NCBI GenBank assembly: GCA_005790565.1
Contig: SXUJ01000013.1
Location: 1-38,277, forward strand
Origin: Planctomycetia bacterium
GTDB lineage: Bacteria > Planctomycetota > Phycisphaerae > Phycisphaerales > SM1A02
Reading direction: 5' to 3'
Length of the DNA: 38,277 nucleotides
Below are positions 16,168 to 25,001 of the stretch, piece after piece. The notes under the pieces are model-generated. The model saw only the letters and a list, made by a program, of their open reading frames with translations. It searched no databases and was not told where the DNA came from. Made by a program: the position numbers and the translations under genes. How positions within the stretch are numbered: position 1 is the stretch's first letter; each line of letters starts with the position of its first letter.

Positions 16168-17156
16168 CGCCACGCCTGATCAAGGTCGACATTGCCGCCA
16201 CACAACACTACGCCGACGCGTTGTGGAAGTGTGGCGGCTCCACATCCACAAGCGACGGCAACTCCGACCGCCGCACTCGGTTCGATCGTGATCTTCATGC
16301 GTTCCCAGATCACGCGCATGTGATGTCGGATTTCATCTTCGCTGACCAGTGCGATTTCGTCCACAAGGTCGCGTACGACTGGGAATGTCAACGCTCCAAG
16401 TGCGGTGCGTAATCCATCGGCAATGGTGAGTGGTTGCATCGGCGGTTGGATCGCTCCATGCGCTTTTGAGAGCATCGCGTCACCTGCGAGGGCGGGCTCT
16501 GCGCCAATGATGCGAATCGATGGATTGATTCCCTTCGCGGCGATCGTGACGCCGGAAATCAAACCGCCTCCCCCGACCGGCACGATGATCGCTTCGAGAT
16601 CACGGCACTGCTCAAGTAGTTCAAGGGCAATGGTGCCCTGACCGGCAATGACATTCGAATGGTTGTAGGGAGGGATCATGGTGCCGCCGGTTTCCGCGAG
16701 GACTTGCGCCGCGGTTGATTCCCGCGCTTCGAGAGTCGGGGCGCATTCAATGATGCGCGCGCCATAGTCACGCACAGCGGCCTTTTTGATCTCGGCGGAG
16801 TTGGAAGGCATGACAACATGCGCCTGGATTCCGCGCATCGAGGCTGCAAGCGCGAGGGCCTGCGCATGATTCCCTGACGAGTGCGTCACGACACCACGAG
16901 CTGCGACTGCGTCGTCGAGCATGCGCACGGCGTTGGTCGCGCCGCGGAACTTGAACGAACCGGTACGCTGAAAAGTCTCACACTTGAAGTGGAGCGATCG
17001 CCCACTCAGTCGATCGAGCGTGGCACTCGTCAGTAAGGGCGTGCGGTGAATGAACGGCGCGATGCGCGTCTGTGCCTCGCGTATGAGGTCTAGATTCGAG
17101 GCGTAGCCCACGGCGTTGGAAGTGGCGTTCACACGCGAAAGAGTAACGCTGCGCAT
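16164..17156 (-). CDS. PLP-dependent threonine dehydratase / serine racemase homologue
   Basis: A 330-residue fold-type II PLP enzyme. The Schiff-base lysine is K69 in 'RTGSFKFRGA'; other signatures are 'SSGNHAQA' (93-100), the phosphate-binding GGGGL loop (195-199) and the terminal 'VVLCGGNVD'. It has no C-terminal ACT-like regulatory domain, so it is the short form: catabolic threonine dehydratase, serine racemase or serine dehydratase. Sequence alone does not separate these. The reaction would be the deamination of Thr or Ser to a 2-oxo acid, or Ser racemisation, in the cytoplasm. It is divergent from the thiC riboswitch region (24 bp to the aptamer), so its promoter must overlap that of thiC. 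The 3' end overlaps the PDZ gene by 4 bp. Confidence 0.92.
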   Translation of the reverse strand: MRSVTLSRVNATSNAVGYASNLDLIREAQTRIAPFIHRTPLLTSATLDRLSGRSLHFKCETFQRTGSFKFRGATNAVRMLDDAVAARGVVTHSSGNHAQALALAASMRGIQAHVVMPSNSAEIKKAAVRDYGARIIECAPTLEARESTAAQVLAETGGTMIPPYNHSNVIAGQGTIALELLEQCRDLEAIIVPVGGGGLISGVTIAAKGINPSIRIIGAEPALAGDAMLSKAHGAIQPPMQPLTIADGLRTALGALTFPVVRDLVDEIALVSEDEIRHHMRVIWERMKITIEPSAAVGVAVACGCGAATLPQRVGVVLCGGNVDLDQAWR

Positions 17157-17180
17157 TCGCGCGAGCCTCCGCCTACACTG

Positions 17181-17258
17181 TGCTTCGCTCGGGGCGTCCT
17201 CCGTGGACTGAGAAGCACCCGTTGAACCTGATCCGGATCATCCCGGCGTAGGGAAGCA
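17181..17258 (+). ncRNA. TPP riboswitch (THI element) of thiC
   Basis: The region carries the conserved thiamine-pyrophosphate aptamer. Helix P1 pairs 17181-17186 (tgcttc) with 17253-17258 (gaagca). GGGGCG comes next, then the P3 stem gtcc/ggac, CTGAGA (17208-17213), ACCC, then GAACCTGATCCGGATCA (P4/P5) and CGTAGGGAA before P1 closes. The aptamer sits 56 bp before the thiC ATG, which fits control of translation initiation or of early termination. No obvious terminator hairpin with a U tract lies between, so occlusion of the gagag ribosome site seems more likely. Confidence 0.95.
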
Positions 17259-17314
17259 GCCACCGTCGCGTCTTGCACGGCTTGCTCCCCGCTCCGAGAG
17301 TCGAGAGAGCACTC

Positions 17315-19222
17315 ATGATGCAGACAATCGATATCGCGCAACCTGGCTACGAACTTCCGCTGCACGGCGCTTGCGATCCATCATCGTCGGCGGCGGGCAC
17401 CACGCCCGGTTCCTTCGCGCGTCGCGCGGACATTGGCGGCGCGTATGCATTCAGCTCTCCCAATACCCCCGGAATGCCCGCGGCGAGTGAGAAGACGGCT
17501 TGGGACTTTCTTCCAGGCGAATGGTCGTGTGCACAATTCAGCGAACCGCCATCCGCAGCCACGGTGGGTGCCGCAGACACGCACTGCGTGACCGACTTTC
17601 AGACCGCGCGCGGAGTTTGGATGCGCGTGCGATCGCCTAAGGGATTTGTCGCGCTGACGCAGTTGGAGCACGCTCGGTTGGGCGCTGTGACTCGCGAGAT
17701 GGAGCGCGTCGCGGCGCGCGAGCCACATCTCACCGCGATCCAAGTGCGCGATGAAGTCGCGGCTGGTCGTATGGTCATTCCTGCGAATCGCGTGCACCTT
17801 CAGCACAAACTCGATCCGATGGCGATCGGTCGCGCGTCGAAGACCAAGATCAACGCGAACATGGGCGCATCACCGATCTCATCCGGCACGCATGAGGAGG
17901 TGGAGAAGTTGCAGTGGGCGGAGAAGTGGGGCGCCGACACTGTGATGGACCTCTCTACCGGCGGCAATCTCGATGAATGCCGCGACGCGCTCTGTCGCAA
18001 CTCCACCGTTCCCATTGGCACGGTGCCGATTTACTCGATGATCATCGGGAAAAAACTCGAAGATCTCAACGAAGCCGTCATCCTCGCGACGCTTGAGCAT
18101 CAGGCTGCGCAGGGAGTGGATTACTTCACGATTCACGCCGGAGTGTTGAAGGAGCACCTTCCGTTCATCAAGAAGCGACTGATCGGCATCGTCTCGCGCG
18201 GTGGAGCATTGCTTGCGAAGTGGATGCTGGTGCACAACAAGCAGAACCCGATGTACACGGGATGGGAGAAGATCTGCGAGGTCATGCGTCGATACGATGT
18301 GACATTCTCCATTGGCGATGGACTTCGACCGGGCGGACTTGCGGACGCGACTGACCGCGCGCAACTCGCTGAACTCACGACGATCGGTGAACTCACAGAG
18401 CGCGCGTGGCGCATGGGCGTCCAAGTCATGGTCGAGGGACCTGGCCATGTTCCATTCGATCAGATTGAGTTCAACATGAAGTTGCAGCGGACGCTCTGTC
18501 ACGGCGCGCCGTTCTATGTGCTTGGTCCGCTCGTCACCGACATGTTCCCCGGGTATGACCACATCACGAGTTGCATCGGCGCAACCGCGGCGGGATATCA
18601 CGGCGCGAGCATGCTCTGCTATGTGACGCCAAAGGAGCATCTTGGTCTTCCAAAGAAGGACGATGTAAAGCAAGGGTGCATTGCGTACAAGATTGCCGCA
18701 CACGCCGCGGATGTCGCTCTTGGCATTCCCACCTCGCGTGATCGTGACGACGAACTCACGAAGGCACGCGCCGCACTCAACTGGGAGAAGCATTTTGAAT
18801 TGAGTTTCGATCCGGATACCGCTCGCGCCTATCACGACGAGGATCTCGATGTAGACACGGACTTCTGCGCGATGTGCGGGCACGATTGGTGCAGCGTGCG
18901 AATCTCGAAAGAGATTCAGGAGTTCGCGAGTGGCAAAGAGGAGGAGTATCAACGCGGCAAGCCCGTGAAGAGCGGCGCGCTGACCGAGGAGCAACGGGAG
19001 ATTCTCGCCAAGCGCGGCGTCCTTTCGCCAGAGGAGATTCACAAGCTTGCTTCGAAAACCAAGAAAGCCGTCGGTGCAGAGACAGGGCAGAAAGCGTCTT
19101 GTCACTCGGACTTCGTGAATCCTGACGCGGCGCAGTCGCTTCAAGGCGAGAGGCTCGAAACACTGGTGCAAGTCAATCTCGCGCCCGTTTTCAATCTCCC
19201 ACACGAAGATCGCGTGATCTGA
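17315..19222 (+). CDS. thiC: Phosphomethylpyrimidine synthase (HMP-P synthase)
   Basis: A 635-residue radical-SAM enzyme converting aminoimidazole ribotide to HMP phosphate in thiamine synthesis. The core is highly conserved: '[15 protein letters not shown]', '[13 protein letters not shown]', '[10 protein letters not shown]', '[12 protein letters not shown]', '[11 protein letters not shown]', 'GDGLRPG', '[14 protein letters not shown]', '[12 protein letters not shown]', '[14 protein letters not shown]'. The iron-sulphur motif CX2CX4C is C518, C521, C526 (CAMCGHDWC). The N-terminal domain is divergent, and about 109 residues follow the last cluster cysteine, versus about 45 in E. coli; this tail includes '[20 protein letters not shown]'. 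ATG 17315 follows gagagagc and avoids the aptamer; an upstream TTG at 17273 is rejected. Expression is very likely thiamine-repressed through the riboswitch. Confidence 0.97.
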   Translation: MMQTIDIAQPGYELPLHGACDPSSSAAGTTPGSFARRADIGGAYAFSSPNTPGMPAASEKTAWDFLPGEWSCAQFSEPPSAATVGAADTHCVTDFQTARGVWMRVRSPKGFVALTQLEHARLGAVTREMERVAAREPHLTAIQVRDEVAAGRMVIPANRVHLQHKLDPMAIGRASKTKINANMGASPISSGTHEEVEKLQWAEKWGADTVMDLSTGGNLDECRDALCRNSTVPIGTVPIYSMIIGKKLEDLNEAVILATLEHQAAQGVDYFTIHAGVLKEHLPFIKKRLIGIVSRGGALLAKWMLVHNKQNPMYTGWEKICEVMRRYDVTFSIGDGLRPGGLADATDRAQLAELTTIGELTERAWRMGVQVMVEGPGHVPFDQIEFNMKLQRTLCHGAPFYVLGPLVTDMFPGYDHITSCIGATAAGYHGASMLCYVTPKEHLGLPKKDDVKQGCIAYKIAAHAADVALGIPTSRDRDDELTKARAALNWEKHFELSFDPDTARAYHDEDLDVDTDFCAMCGHDWCSVRISKEIQEFASGKEEEYQRGKPVKSGALTEEQREILAKRGVLSPEEIHKLASKTKKAVGAETGQKASCHSDFVNPDAAQSLQGERLETLVQVNLAPVFNLPHEDRVI

Positions 19223-19439
19223 TTCCCGGCGTGACCGAATGTTGGGCGTTGTGGAAGTACGCCGATGCGCACGCGATTCAGAGTCGCGTGGGTTTCTCCG
19301 AGCAGTCCGCGAAGTACCACAGGGCTAGCGCGCGGCGCGCGCGAGAGCGTGGAACGCGCGCCCGAGTGCTGCATGCGGTCTCTGGTTGTTGGTGCTCAGT
19401 TGCGCACTGGTGCAATGACACGCGATAGTACCTACCTCA
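19223..19439. other. 217-bp intergenic region, no clear content
   Basis: This is the longest gap in the window. A plus-strand ORF (19231-19428) has an odd composition, rich in Arg, Trp and Cys, and is not believable as a gene. There is a direct repeat of gaagtac near 19253 and 19311, and a GC-rich stretch (gcgcgcggcgcgcgc, about 19328-19342). The region should contain the thiC 3' end and the promoter of the DUF5658 gene, but no U-tailed hairpin or promoter hexamers are convincing. Confidence 0.4.
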
Positions 19440-20534
19440 ATGCACCGAAGACTCCTGAGCCTCGGCAGTCTCCGTCGAATCACACCCTTCGTGATAGCGG
19501 GTGCGTCGATGTCGCTCTTCATGGTGTGGTGTTTGCCGACACTGCTCGCGATGCGAGGCATTGATTCGAGTCGACAACCAATCGTGATTTGGGAACGGTC
19601 GGGCGGCGATCCACTTCGGCGACTTGGTGAAGGCAGTGCGCGGCTTGAGGTTCGCCGTGGTGTGTTCAGCGACACTTATAGTGCGCTTCGGGCGACATCG
19701 GGCGCGAGCAGCACCGATCGGTGGCCGACTGGGGAACTTCTGCGATTGGATACCGCTCCACTCCGACTTCATCATCCCCCGCGCGCAGTCGTCACCGCGC
19801 CAAGCGAAGACAAGGTCGATGCATTTGTGCGGATCGAAACCACACTCGCGGGATGGCCGTTTCGCGCATTCGCGAGTGAAGCGTGGTACTCGGTGGCGGC
19901 CACCGCGAGCGATGCTCCGCCCGAGATTCGCAGCGCAGCAAACTTCGGAGTGCTTGAGGGGCACGCGTTGCTCGTTCCACTCCGACCAATCGTCGGTGGA
20001 GTCGTAGGCGATGTCCTTGTGTGGACGAGCGTTTCGTGGATCGCCGTCGCGCTTCCGCTTGCACTGCGACGGCGAAAGCGCGAGAAGTATGGCAGCTGCC
20101 TTGGGTGCGGTCACTCGCTCGACCCGCATGCCGTGCACCGCGTCGCGCTCTGCCCTGCATGCGGCGCGGCACTTCCGCGCGACGCGTTGTCCTTCGCGCG
20201 AAGTCCGGAGATGCACTTCCAGAATTCTTATGTCTGGTTCATCTTCATCTCAAGCCTCGACATCATGCTCACTTGGAAGATTCTGGACATCAATGGCGTC
20301 GAAGTGAATCCTGTCGCGGCTGTCATCATCGACGCGTGGGGAATGCAGGGCGCGGTCGCGTTCAAGTTCGCGCTTGTCATGTGGGTGATCGTGATGTGCG
20401 AATTGCTCGCTCGACTTCGGATGAGCGCGGGTAAGTTCCTCGCGATCGCGGCTATCTGCATCAGCGCGCTCCCAGTGGTCTGGTCCCTTGGACTGCTCAC
20501 GCTGCACACCTTCTTCCCGCGTGCGTTGGAGTAG
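19440..20534 (+). CDS. Membrane protein with zinc ribbon and DUF5658-like domain
   Basis: A 364-residue membrane protein of unknown role. One transmembrane segment lies near residues 14-38, followed by an extracytoplasmic domain to about 185 containing 'RLEVRRGVFSDTYSALR', and a second helix near 190-210. Then comes a basic loop (RRRKREK) and a zinc ribbon with C220, C223, C238 and C241 (CLGCGHSLDP...LCPACGAALP). The C-terminal part (262-364) has about three helices and fits DUF5658: 'SSLDIMLTWKILDINGVEVNPVA' and 'FKFALVMWVIVMCELLAR'. Cytosolic zinc ribbons next to membrane helices are common in Phycisphaerae proteins. It stands alone; its stop is 19 bp from the convergent pepP stop. Confidence 0.8.
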   Translation: MHRRLLSLGSLRRITPFVIAGASMSLFMVWCLPTLLAMRGIDSSRQPIVIWERSGGDPLRRLGEGSARLEVRRGVFSDTYSALRATSGASSTDRWPTGELLRLDTAPLRLHHPPRAVVTAPSEDKVDAFVRIETTLAGWPFRAFASEAWYSVAATASDAPPEIRSAANFGVLEGHALLVPLRPIVGGVVGDVLVWTSVSWIAVALPLALRRRKREKYGSCLGCGHSLDPHAVHRVALCPACGAALPRDALSFARSPEMHFQNSYVWFIFISSLDIMLTWKILDINGVEVNPVAAVIIDAWGMQGAVAFKFALVMWVIVMCELLARLRMSAGKFLAIAAICISALPVVWSLGLLTLHTFFPRALE

Positions 20535-20553
20535 TGCTGCGCCTCCGAATCGC

Positions 20554-21777
20554 TTAGTTCGCCCGCATAGCGCGCTCGATCGCTTCCATTGTCTTCGGAA
20601 TCGCCGCCGTGAGATTCACGCCGCCTGCTTTCTTCGTGACGAGAATGTCATCTTCAATGCGTATCCCAAAGTTTTCGTTGGGCAGATAGATTCCAGGTTC
20701 AATCGTGATGACAGCGTTCTCGGGGATGACGCCATCAGGCGTGATGTCATGCACTTCGAGTCCGAGGTGATGACCGGTGCCGTGGAAGAATGCGTCTGCG
20801 TATCCCGCCTTCGTGATGACATCGCGTGCGGCCTTGTCAATGCTCGCGAAAGTCGCGCCCGCCTTGGTTGCGGCGATGGCCGCCAGTTGCGCGTCGAGCA
20901 CGATCGAATAGATCTCGCGTTGGCGCTTCGTGAACTTCCCGTTGACGGGGAATGTTCGCGTGACATCGCATGCATATCCGTTGAACTCCGCGCCTGAGTC
21001 AATCAAGATGAGATCCCCGCTCGCGAGCGGCGCGCGATTGCCGTGGTAGTGCAGCACTGTTGCGTTGAATCCGCCTCCTGCGATGGTGTGATATGCCGTG
21101 CGGCGTGCACCGTTTGATCGATATCCGTGCTCGATGATTTCCTGCACATCAAACTCGTTGAGACCGGGCTTCAATTGCTTGAGTACTGCGCTGTATCCCG
21201 CCGTCGTGATGTCGGCTGCGCGCTGCATGAGTTTGATTTCTGCCGCGGACTTTGACGCTCGCATGATGGCGAGGAGTTGCGACTGATCAACAATGCTTGA
21301 GCCAGGAATGCGCTCCGCACACTTACGGAACACCTCGAGATCGGGCGACACGGCCGCAGTATGCGCCGCGAGTGGATGCAACAGGGAGAAGCGCTTGGCG
21401 CGCTTGGTTGCCTCGAGGAGGAAGCGCGCAAACGCTGTCGTACGCATCACGGTCTTCATGCCGTACTGCGCCTTTAGTGCAGCTGAAATCTCCATGCGGA
21501 AGCCGTCCCACTTTTCGAGCTCGGGATTGAGCGGCTTCAGAAAGAGGATGACCCTCCGGTCCTCGATGGGATGCTGCGGATCAAGCAGCAGGATTGCGCC
21601 TGCTTCATTGCTGACGCCAGTGAGATACTCAAAGTTGGCGTTCGCGCGAAACTCGCCGTGGATGGACGCATCCATGTCTCCCGCGAAGACGAGCCCGACC
21701 GAGTCCTTGAGTTGCTTCAGGAGTTTCGTACGGCGACTGGCGAATGCATCGAGCGTGATGGATGGCGAATCACTCAT
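20554..21777 (-). CDS. pepP: Xaa-Pro aminopeptidase, M24B
   Basis: A 407-residue aminopeptidase P that removes N-terminal residues before proline. An N-terminal creatinase-type domain (1-about 175; 'FRANANFEYLTGV') precedes the pita-bread catalytic domain. All five dinuclear metal ligands are present: D260, D271, H336 (GTGHH), E360 (TIEPG) and E375 (RIEDD). Proton-shuttle histidines also appear in 'LHYHGNR' and 'LEVHD'. ATG 21777 was chosen; a TTG at 21795 gives six extra residues. It lies 67 bp downstream of the RND pump on the same strand and may be the last gene of that transcript or have its own promoter. Identity is secure; cytoplasmic, since no signal peptide is seen. Confidence 0.95.
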   Translation of the reverse strand: MSDSPSITLDAFASRRTKLLKQLKDSVGLVFAGDMDASIHGEFRANANFEYLTGVSNEAGAILLLDPQHPIEDRRVILFLKPLNPELEKWDGFRMEISAALKAQYGMKTVMRTTAFARFLLEATKRAKRFSLLHPLAAHTAAVSPDLEVFRKCAERIPGSSIVDQSQLLAIMRASKSAAEIKLMQRAADITTAGYSAVLKQLKPGLNEFDVQEIIEHGYRSNGARRTAYHTIAGGGFNATVLHYHGNRAPLASGDLILIDSGAEFNGYACDVTRTFPVNGKFTKRQREIYSIVLDAQLAAIAATKAGATFASIDKAARDVITKAGYADAFFHGTGHHLGLEVHDITPDGVIPENAVITIEPGIYLPNENFGIRIEDDILVTKKAGGVNLTAAIPKTMEAIERAMRAN

Positions 21778-21844
21778 GCGCGGAGCGTAGCGCAAGGGTG
21801 AGGCGCCGTCGGGGGAGCACTCGCGCGGGGGAACGATGCCGTAA

Positions 21845-24800
21845 CTATCCTTCGCGGCTTATTGATGCGCTTGCCGGCGATTCAGGCACGCCCATACCTA
21901 ACCTGCGTCGCAGTGAATAGAACATGTAGAAGAAACTTGGCACAACGAGTTGGTCCATGATTGTTGATCCCAACATTCCGCCGAGCACTGTGATGCCAAT
22001 GGAGTGGCGAGCCTGCGCACCTGCTCCGGTGGCGACGACGAGTGGGAGGATGCCAAGGATGAACGCGAAACTCGTCATCATGATTGGGCGCAGTCGCAAC
22101 CGGGATGCTTCGCTCGCGGCGTCAATGACCTTTTCGCCAGTGTCGGCGCGCACCTTCGCAAACTCAACGATGAGGATGGCGTTCTTCGCGGCAAGCCCGA
22201 CGAGCATCACCAAGCCGATTTGTGCGTAGACATCGAGTGCGCGGCCGGCGAAGTGCAGCGCGAGGAGCGCCCCGAGCACGGCGAAACTGACCGCGAGAAG
22301 GACATTGAAGGGCAACAGCCAACTTTCATAGAGCGCAGCGAGGAGAAGAAAGATCGCAATGATCGCCATGCCAAAGACCAGTGGCGCCAGACTTCCTGCT
22401 TCGATCTCCTGAAAGGTCGTGCCGGTCCATTCATAGGAGAACCCTTCGGGAAGGGCGGTGTTCGCGACTGACGCGATGGCGCGAATCGAATCGCCCGAGC
22501 CATATCCCGCTGCGGTCTGCCCGTTCACTTGGACGGTGTTGTAGAGGTTGTAGTGTGTTGCGTTGTCCGTGCCGGTCCGAATGGATGGCTTCGCGAAGGA
22601 TGCAAAGGGAACTTCTTCGCCGTGCGAGTTTCGGACGCGGAGATCCATGATCTCACTGACTTGCATGCGCGAGGCCGCCTCCGCTTGCACCATCACATTG
22701 TAAACCTGCCCGAAGTCGTTGTAGTTGTTGATGAACGACTGCCCAAAGTTTTGACCGAGCGCACTAAAGACATCGTCCAGCTCTAACCCCAACGCGTACA
22801 CACGAGTGCGATCGATCTCAAGATGCACCATGGGAACCGAGTCAGAGAATGGACTGGTGAGCCCAGCGAGTTCCGGCTGCCTCATGGCTTCGGCGAGAAA
22901 CGCTTCACTCACTTGGGCGAGTTCTTCGAAGCTTTGTCCTTCAAGCGCTTCGAGTTGCAGCTGCCAGCCGCCAACATTGCCGAGCCCAGGAATGGGCGGC
23001 GGCGGCACGGGCATCACGAACGCATCGGCGATCGCGTGCATCTTCGGATAGGCGCGCGTGATGATTGCGCGGAGATTCTCCGTCTGAATATCGCGCTCGT
23101 CCCAATCCTTGAGGACGCAAATGAGTAGTCCGGCGTTCGTCTGCAGTGCGCTTGTGAGGAAGTTCAATCCGTTGACCTGCACCACATCGGTGACCGCCGG
23201 ATCTTCGCGGGCAATCGCTTGGAGTTCGTTCGAAACTTCCTGCGTGCGAAGCAGGTTCGATGCGGGCGGCAGTTGGAAGACGATGAAGTAGTAACCCTGA
23301 TCCTCGTTGGGAATGAATGCGGTGGGCGTCGCGCGTAGGTAATGCACAACGCCCAAACAGCCAATGATGAAGACGGCGACCATCCCGTACCAATGCCGAC
23401 ACAGGAATCGCACAAGCAATGCGTAGTGCGTTGAAACCCACTCGAATCCGCGATTGAAGAGGACGAACGGAAGGAACTTCGTGGGATGCTCTTTGCGCAG
23501 AAAAACGCCGCACAATGCGGGGGAGAGCGTGAGGGAGTTCACCGCGCTGAACGCAACCGAGAACGCAATGGTGAGCGCGAACTGGTTGTACAACTGTCCC
23601 GTGATACCAGGCATCAGTGCGGCGGGGATGAAGACCGCAAGCAGCACCGCGCTCGTGGCGACGATCGGCCCGCCGACCTGCTCCATCGCCTTCTGCGCCG
23701 CGAGTTTCGGATCGTCGATGCCGCTTTCGAGTTGCCGATAGACATTCTCCACCACGATGATCGAGTCATCGACGACCAGTCCGATGGCGAGGACGAGACC
23801 GAGCAGTGTCAGCGTATTGATCGAAAATCCGAAGATGGCCATCATCGCAAAGGTTCCAATGATCGACACGGGAATCGCGATCATCGGAATGAGCGTCGCG
23901 CGGAAGGACTGCAAGAAGACGAAGATGGTGATGAGCACCAGGATGCCCGCCTCGATCAGCGTCTTGATGAGGTCATCGAGCGACGCCTTCACGAACTTTG
24001 TCGTGTCGTAGGCGATCTTGTACTCGAGGTCCGGAGGAAACTGGGAACGAAGGCGCTCCATCACCTGTTCGGTCTCTTTCACCACATCAAAGGCGTTGGC
24101 GGTAGGCAGTTGGTAGAGCGCAACGGTTGCGGTTGGACTTGCGTTGAGCGAGGACGAACTGGAGTACTGGTAGCTCCCTAGGTCGACGCGGCCAATGTCC
24201 TTCAACCGAACGATTGCGCCGTTGCTCTCGCTGCGAAGGATGATGTCCCCGAAGTCATCCGCCTTTGTCAGGCGACCCTTTGTCTGAATGGACAGCGTCG
24301 TCGCAGGTTTTCCAACCGACGGCTCGCCACCAACCGACCCAAGCGACGCCTGATTGTTCTGCGCCCGAACAGCGGCAAGCACATCGGTTGGCGTGAGCTT
24401 CATTTGCGAGAGCTTGTCGGGATCAAGCCACACGCGCATGGCGTACTGCTCGAGCCCGAAGACAGTGGTGGTCCCCACTCCGTCGACGCGCGAAACGACT
24501 GGCTCGACGGTGATGTTCGCGTAGTTGGAAAGGAACGAGCTGTCGTAGGTCCCCTTGGGTGAATAGAGGCTAATGACCGCTGTCATGTTGCTCGACTGTT
24601 TCGCGATGTTCACGCCGACGCGTTGCACCGCGTCAGGAAGTTGCGGCATCGCCTGATTCACCCGGGTCAGCACATCCACCGCCGCGATGTCGAGGTCGTA
24701 GCCAATCTCGAAGGTAATCGTGATGGTGGAGACGCCCGCGCTGGTGGAAGTCGAGGACATGTACAACATGCCCTCGACCCCATTGATTTGCTGCTCGAGT

Positions 24801-24994
24801 GGAAGCGTGACTACTTGCGCGACGGTGCTCGCATCCGCGCCGTTGTAGGTCGCGGAGACTTGCACGGTCGGCGGCACGATGTTGGGGTATTGCGCGATCG
24901 GGAGGATGACGGCGCACATGACTCCCGAGAGCGTCATCACGAGTGCGATGACGGTGGCGAAAATCGGTCGATCAATGAAGAAGCGGAAGAACAT
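21845..24994 (-). CDS. RND multidrug efflux pump, HAE1 family (AcrB-like)
   Basis: A 1049-residue inner-membrane proton-driven exporter of the hydrophobic/amphiphilic efflux family. The N-terminus is typical (MFFRFFIDRPIFATVIALV), with twelve expected transmembrane helices and two large periplasmic loops. The proton-relay aspartates are in 'LAIGLVVDDSIIVVENV' (TM4) and the lysine in 'LVGLAAKNAILIVEFAKV' (TM10). 'QYPNIVPPTVQVSATYNGADA' type porter sequence and 'PNEDQGYYFIVFQLP' are also HAE1 features. The length equals that of AcrB (1049). The gene is third in an outer-membrane factor, fusion protein, pump order, 7 bp after the fusion-protein gene. Substrates cannot be told from sequence. No regulator gene (TetR, MarR) is adjacent. 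Confidence 0.96.
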   Translation of the reverse strand: MFFRFFIDRPIFATVIALVMTLSGVMCAVILPIAQYPNIVPPTVQVSATYNGADASTVAQVVTLPLEQQINGVEGMLYMSSTSTSAGVSTITITFEIGYDLDIAAVDVLTRVNQAMPQLPDAVQRVGVNIAKQSSNMTAVISLYSPKGTYDSSFLSNYANITVEPVVSRVDGVGTTTVFGLEQYAMRVWLDPDKLSQMKLTPTDVLAAVRAQNNQASLGSVGGEPSVGKPATTLSIQTKGRLTKADDFGDIILRSESNGAIVRLKDIGRVDLGSYQYSSSSSLNASPTATVALYQLPTANAFDVVKETEQVMERLRSQFPPDLEYKIAYDTTKFVKASLDDLIKTLIEAGILVLITIFVFLQSFRATLIPMIAIPVSIIGTFAMMAIFGFSINTLTLLGLVLAIGLVVDDSIIVVENVYRQLESGIDDPKLAAQKAMEQVGGPIVATSAVLLAVFIPAALMPGITGQLYNQFALTIAFSVAFSAVNSLTLSPALCGVFLRKEHPTKFLPFVLFNRGFEWVSTHYALLVRFLCRHWYGMVAVFIIGCLGVVHYLRATPTAFIPNEDQGYYFIVFQLPPASNLLRTQEVSNELQAIAREDPAVTDVVQVNGLNFLTSALQTNAGLLICVLKDWDERDIQTENLRAIITRAYPKMHAIADAFVMPVPPPPIPGLGNVGGWQLQLEALEGQSFEELAQVSEAFLAEAMRQPELAGLTSPFSDSVPMVHLEIDRTRVYALGLELDDVFSALGQNFGQSFINNYNDFGQVYNVMVQAEAASRMQVSEIMDLRVRNSHGEEVPFASFAKPSIRTGTDNATHYNLYNTVQVNGQTAAGYGSGDSIRAIASVANTALPEGFSYEWTGTTFQEIEAGSLAPLVFGMAIIAIFLLLAALYESWLLPFNVLLAVSFAVLGALLALHFAGRALDVYAQIGLVMLVGLAAKNAILIVEFAKVRADTGEKVIDAASEASRLRLRPIMMTSFAFILGILPLVVATGAGAQARHSIGITVLGGMLGSTIMDQLVVPSFFYMFYSLRRRLGMGVPESPASASISREG

Positions 24995-25001
24995 CGTGCG
25001 A

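Noticed and set aside
17879-19204. 441-codon minus-strand ORF
   Set aside because: Antisense to thiC, Arg/His-rich, with no recognisable domain.
19231-19428. 65-codon ORF between thiC and the DUF5658 gene
   Set aside because: High Arg, Trp and Cys content, no conserved motif and no ribosome site; probably non-coding.
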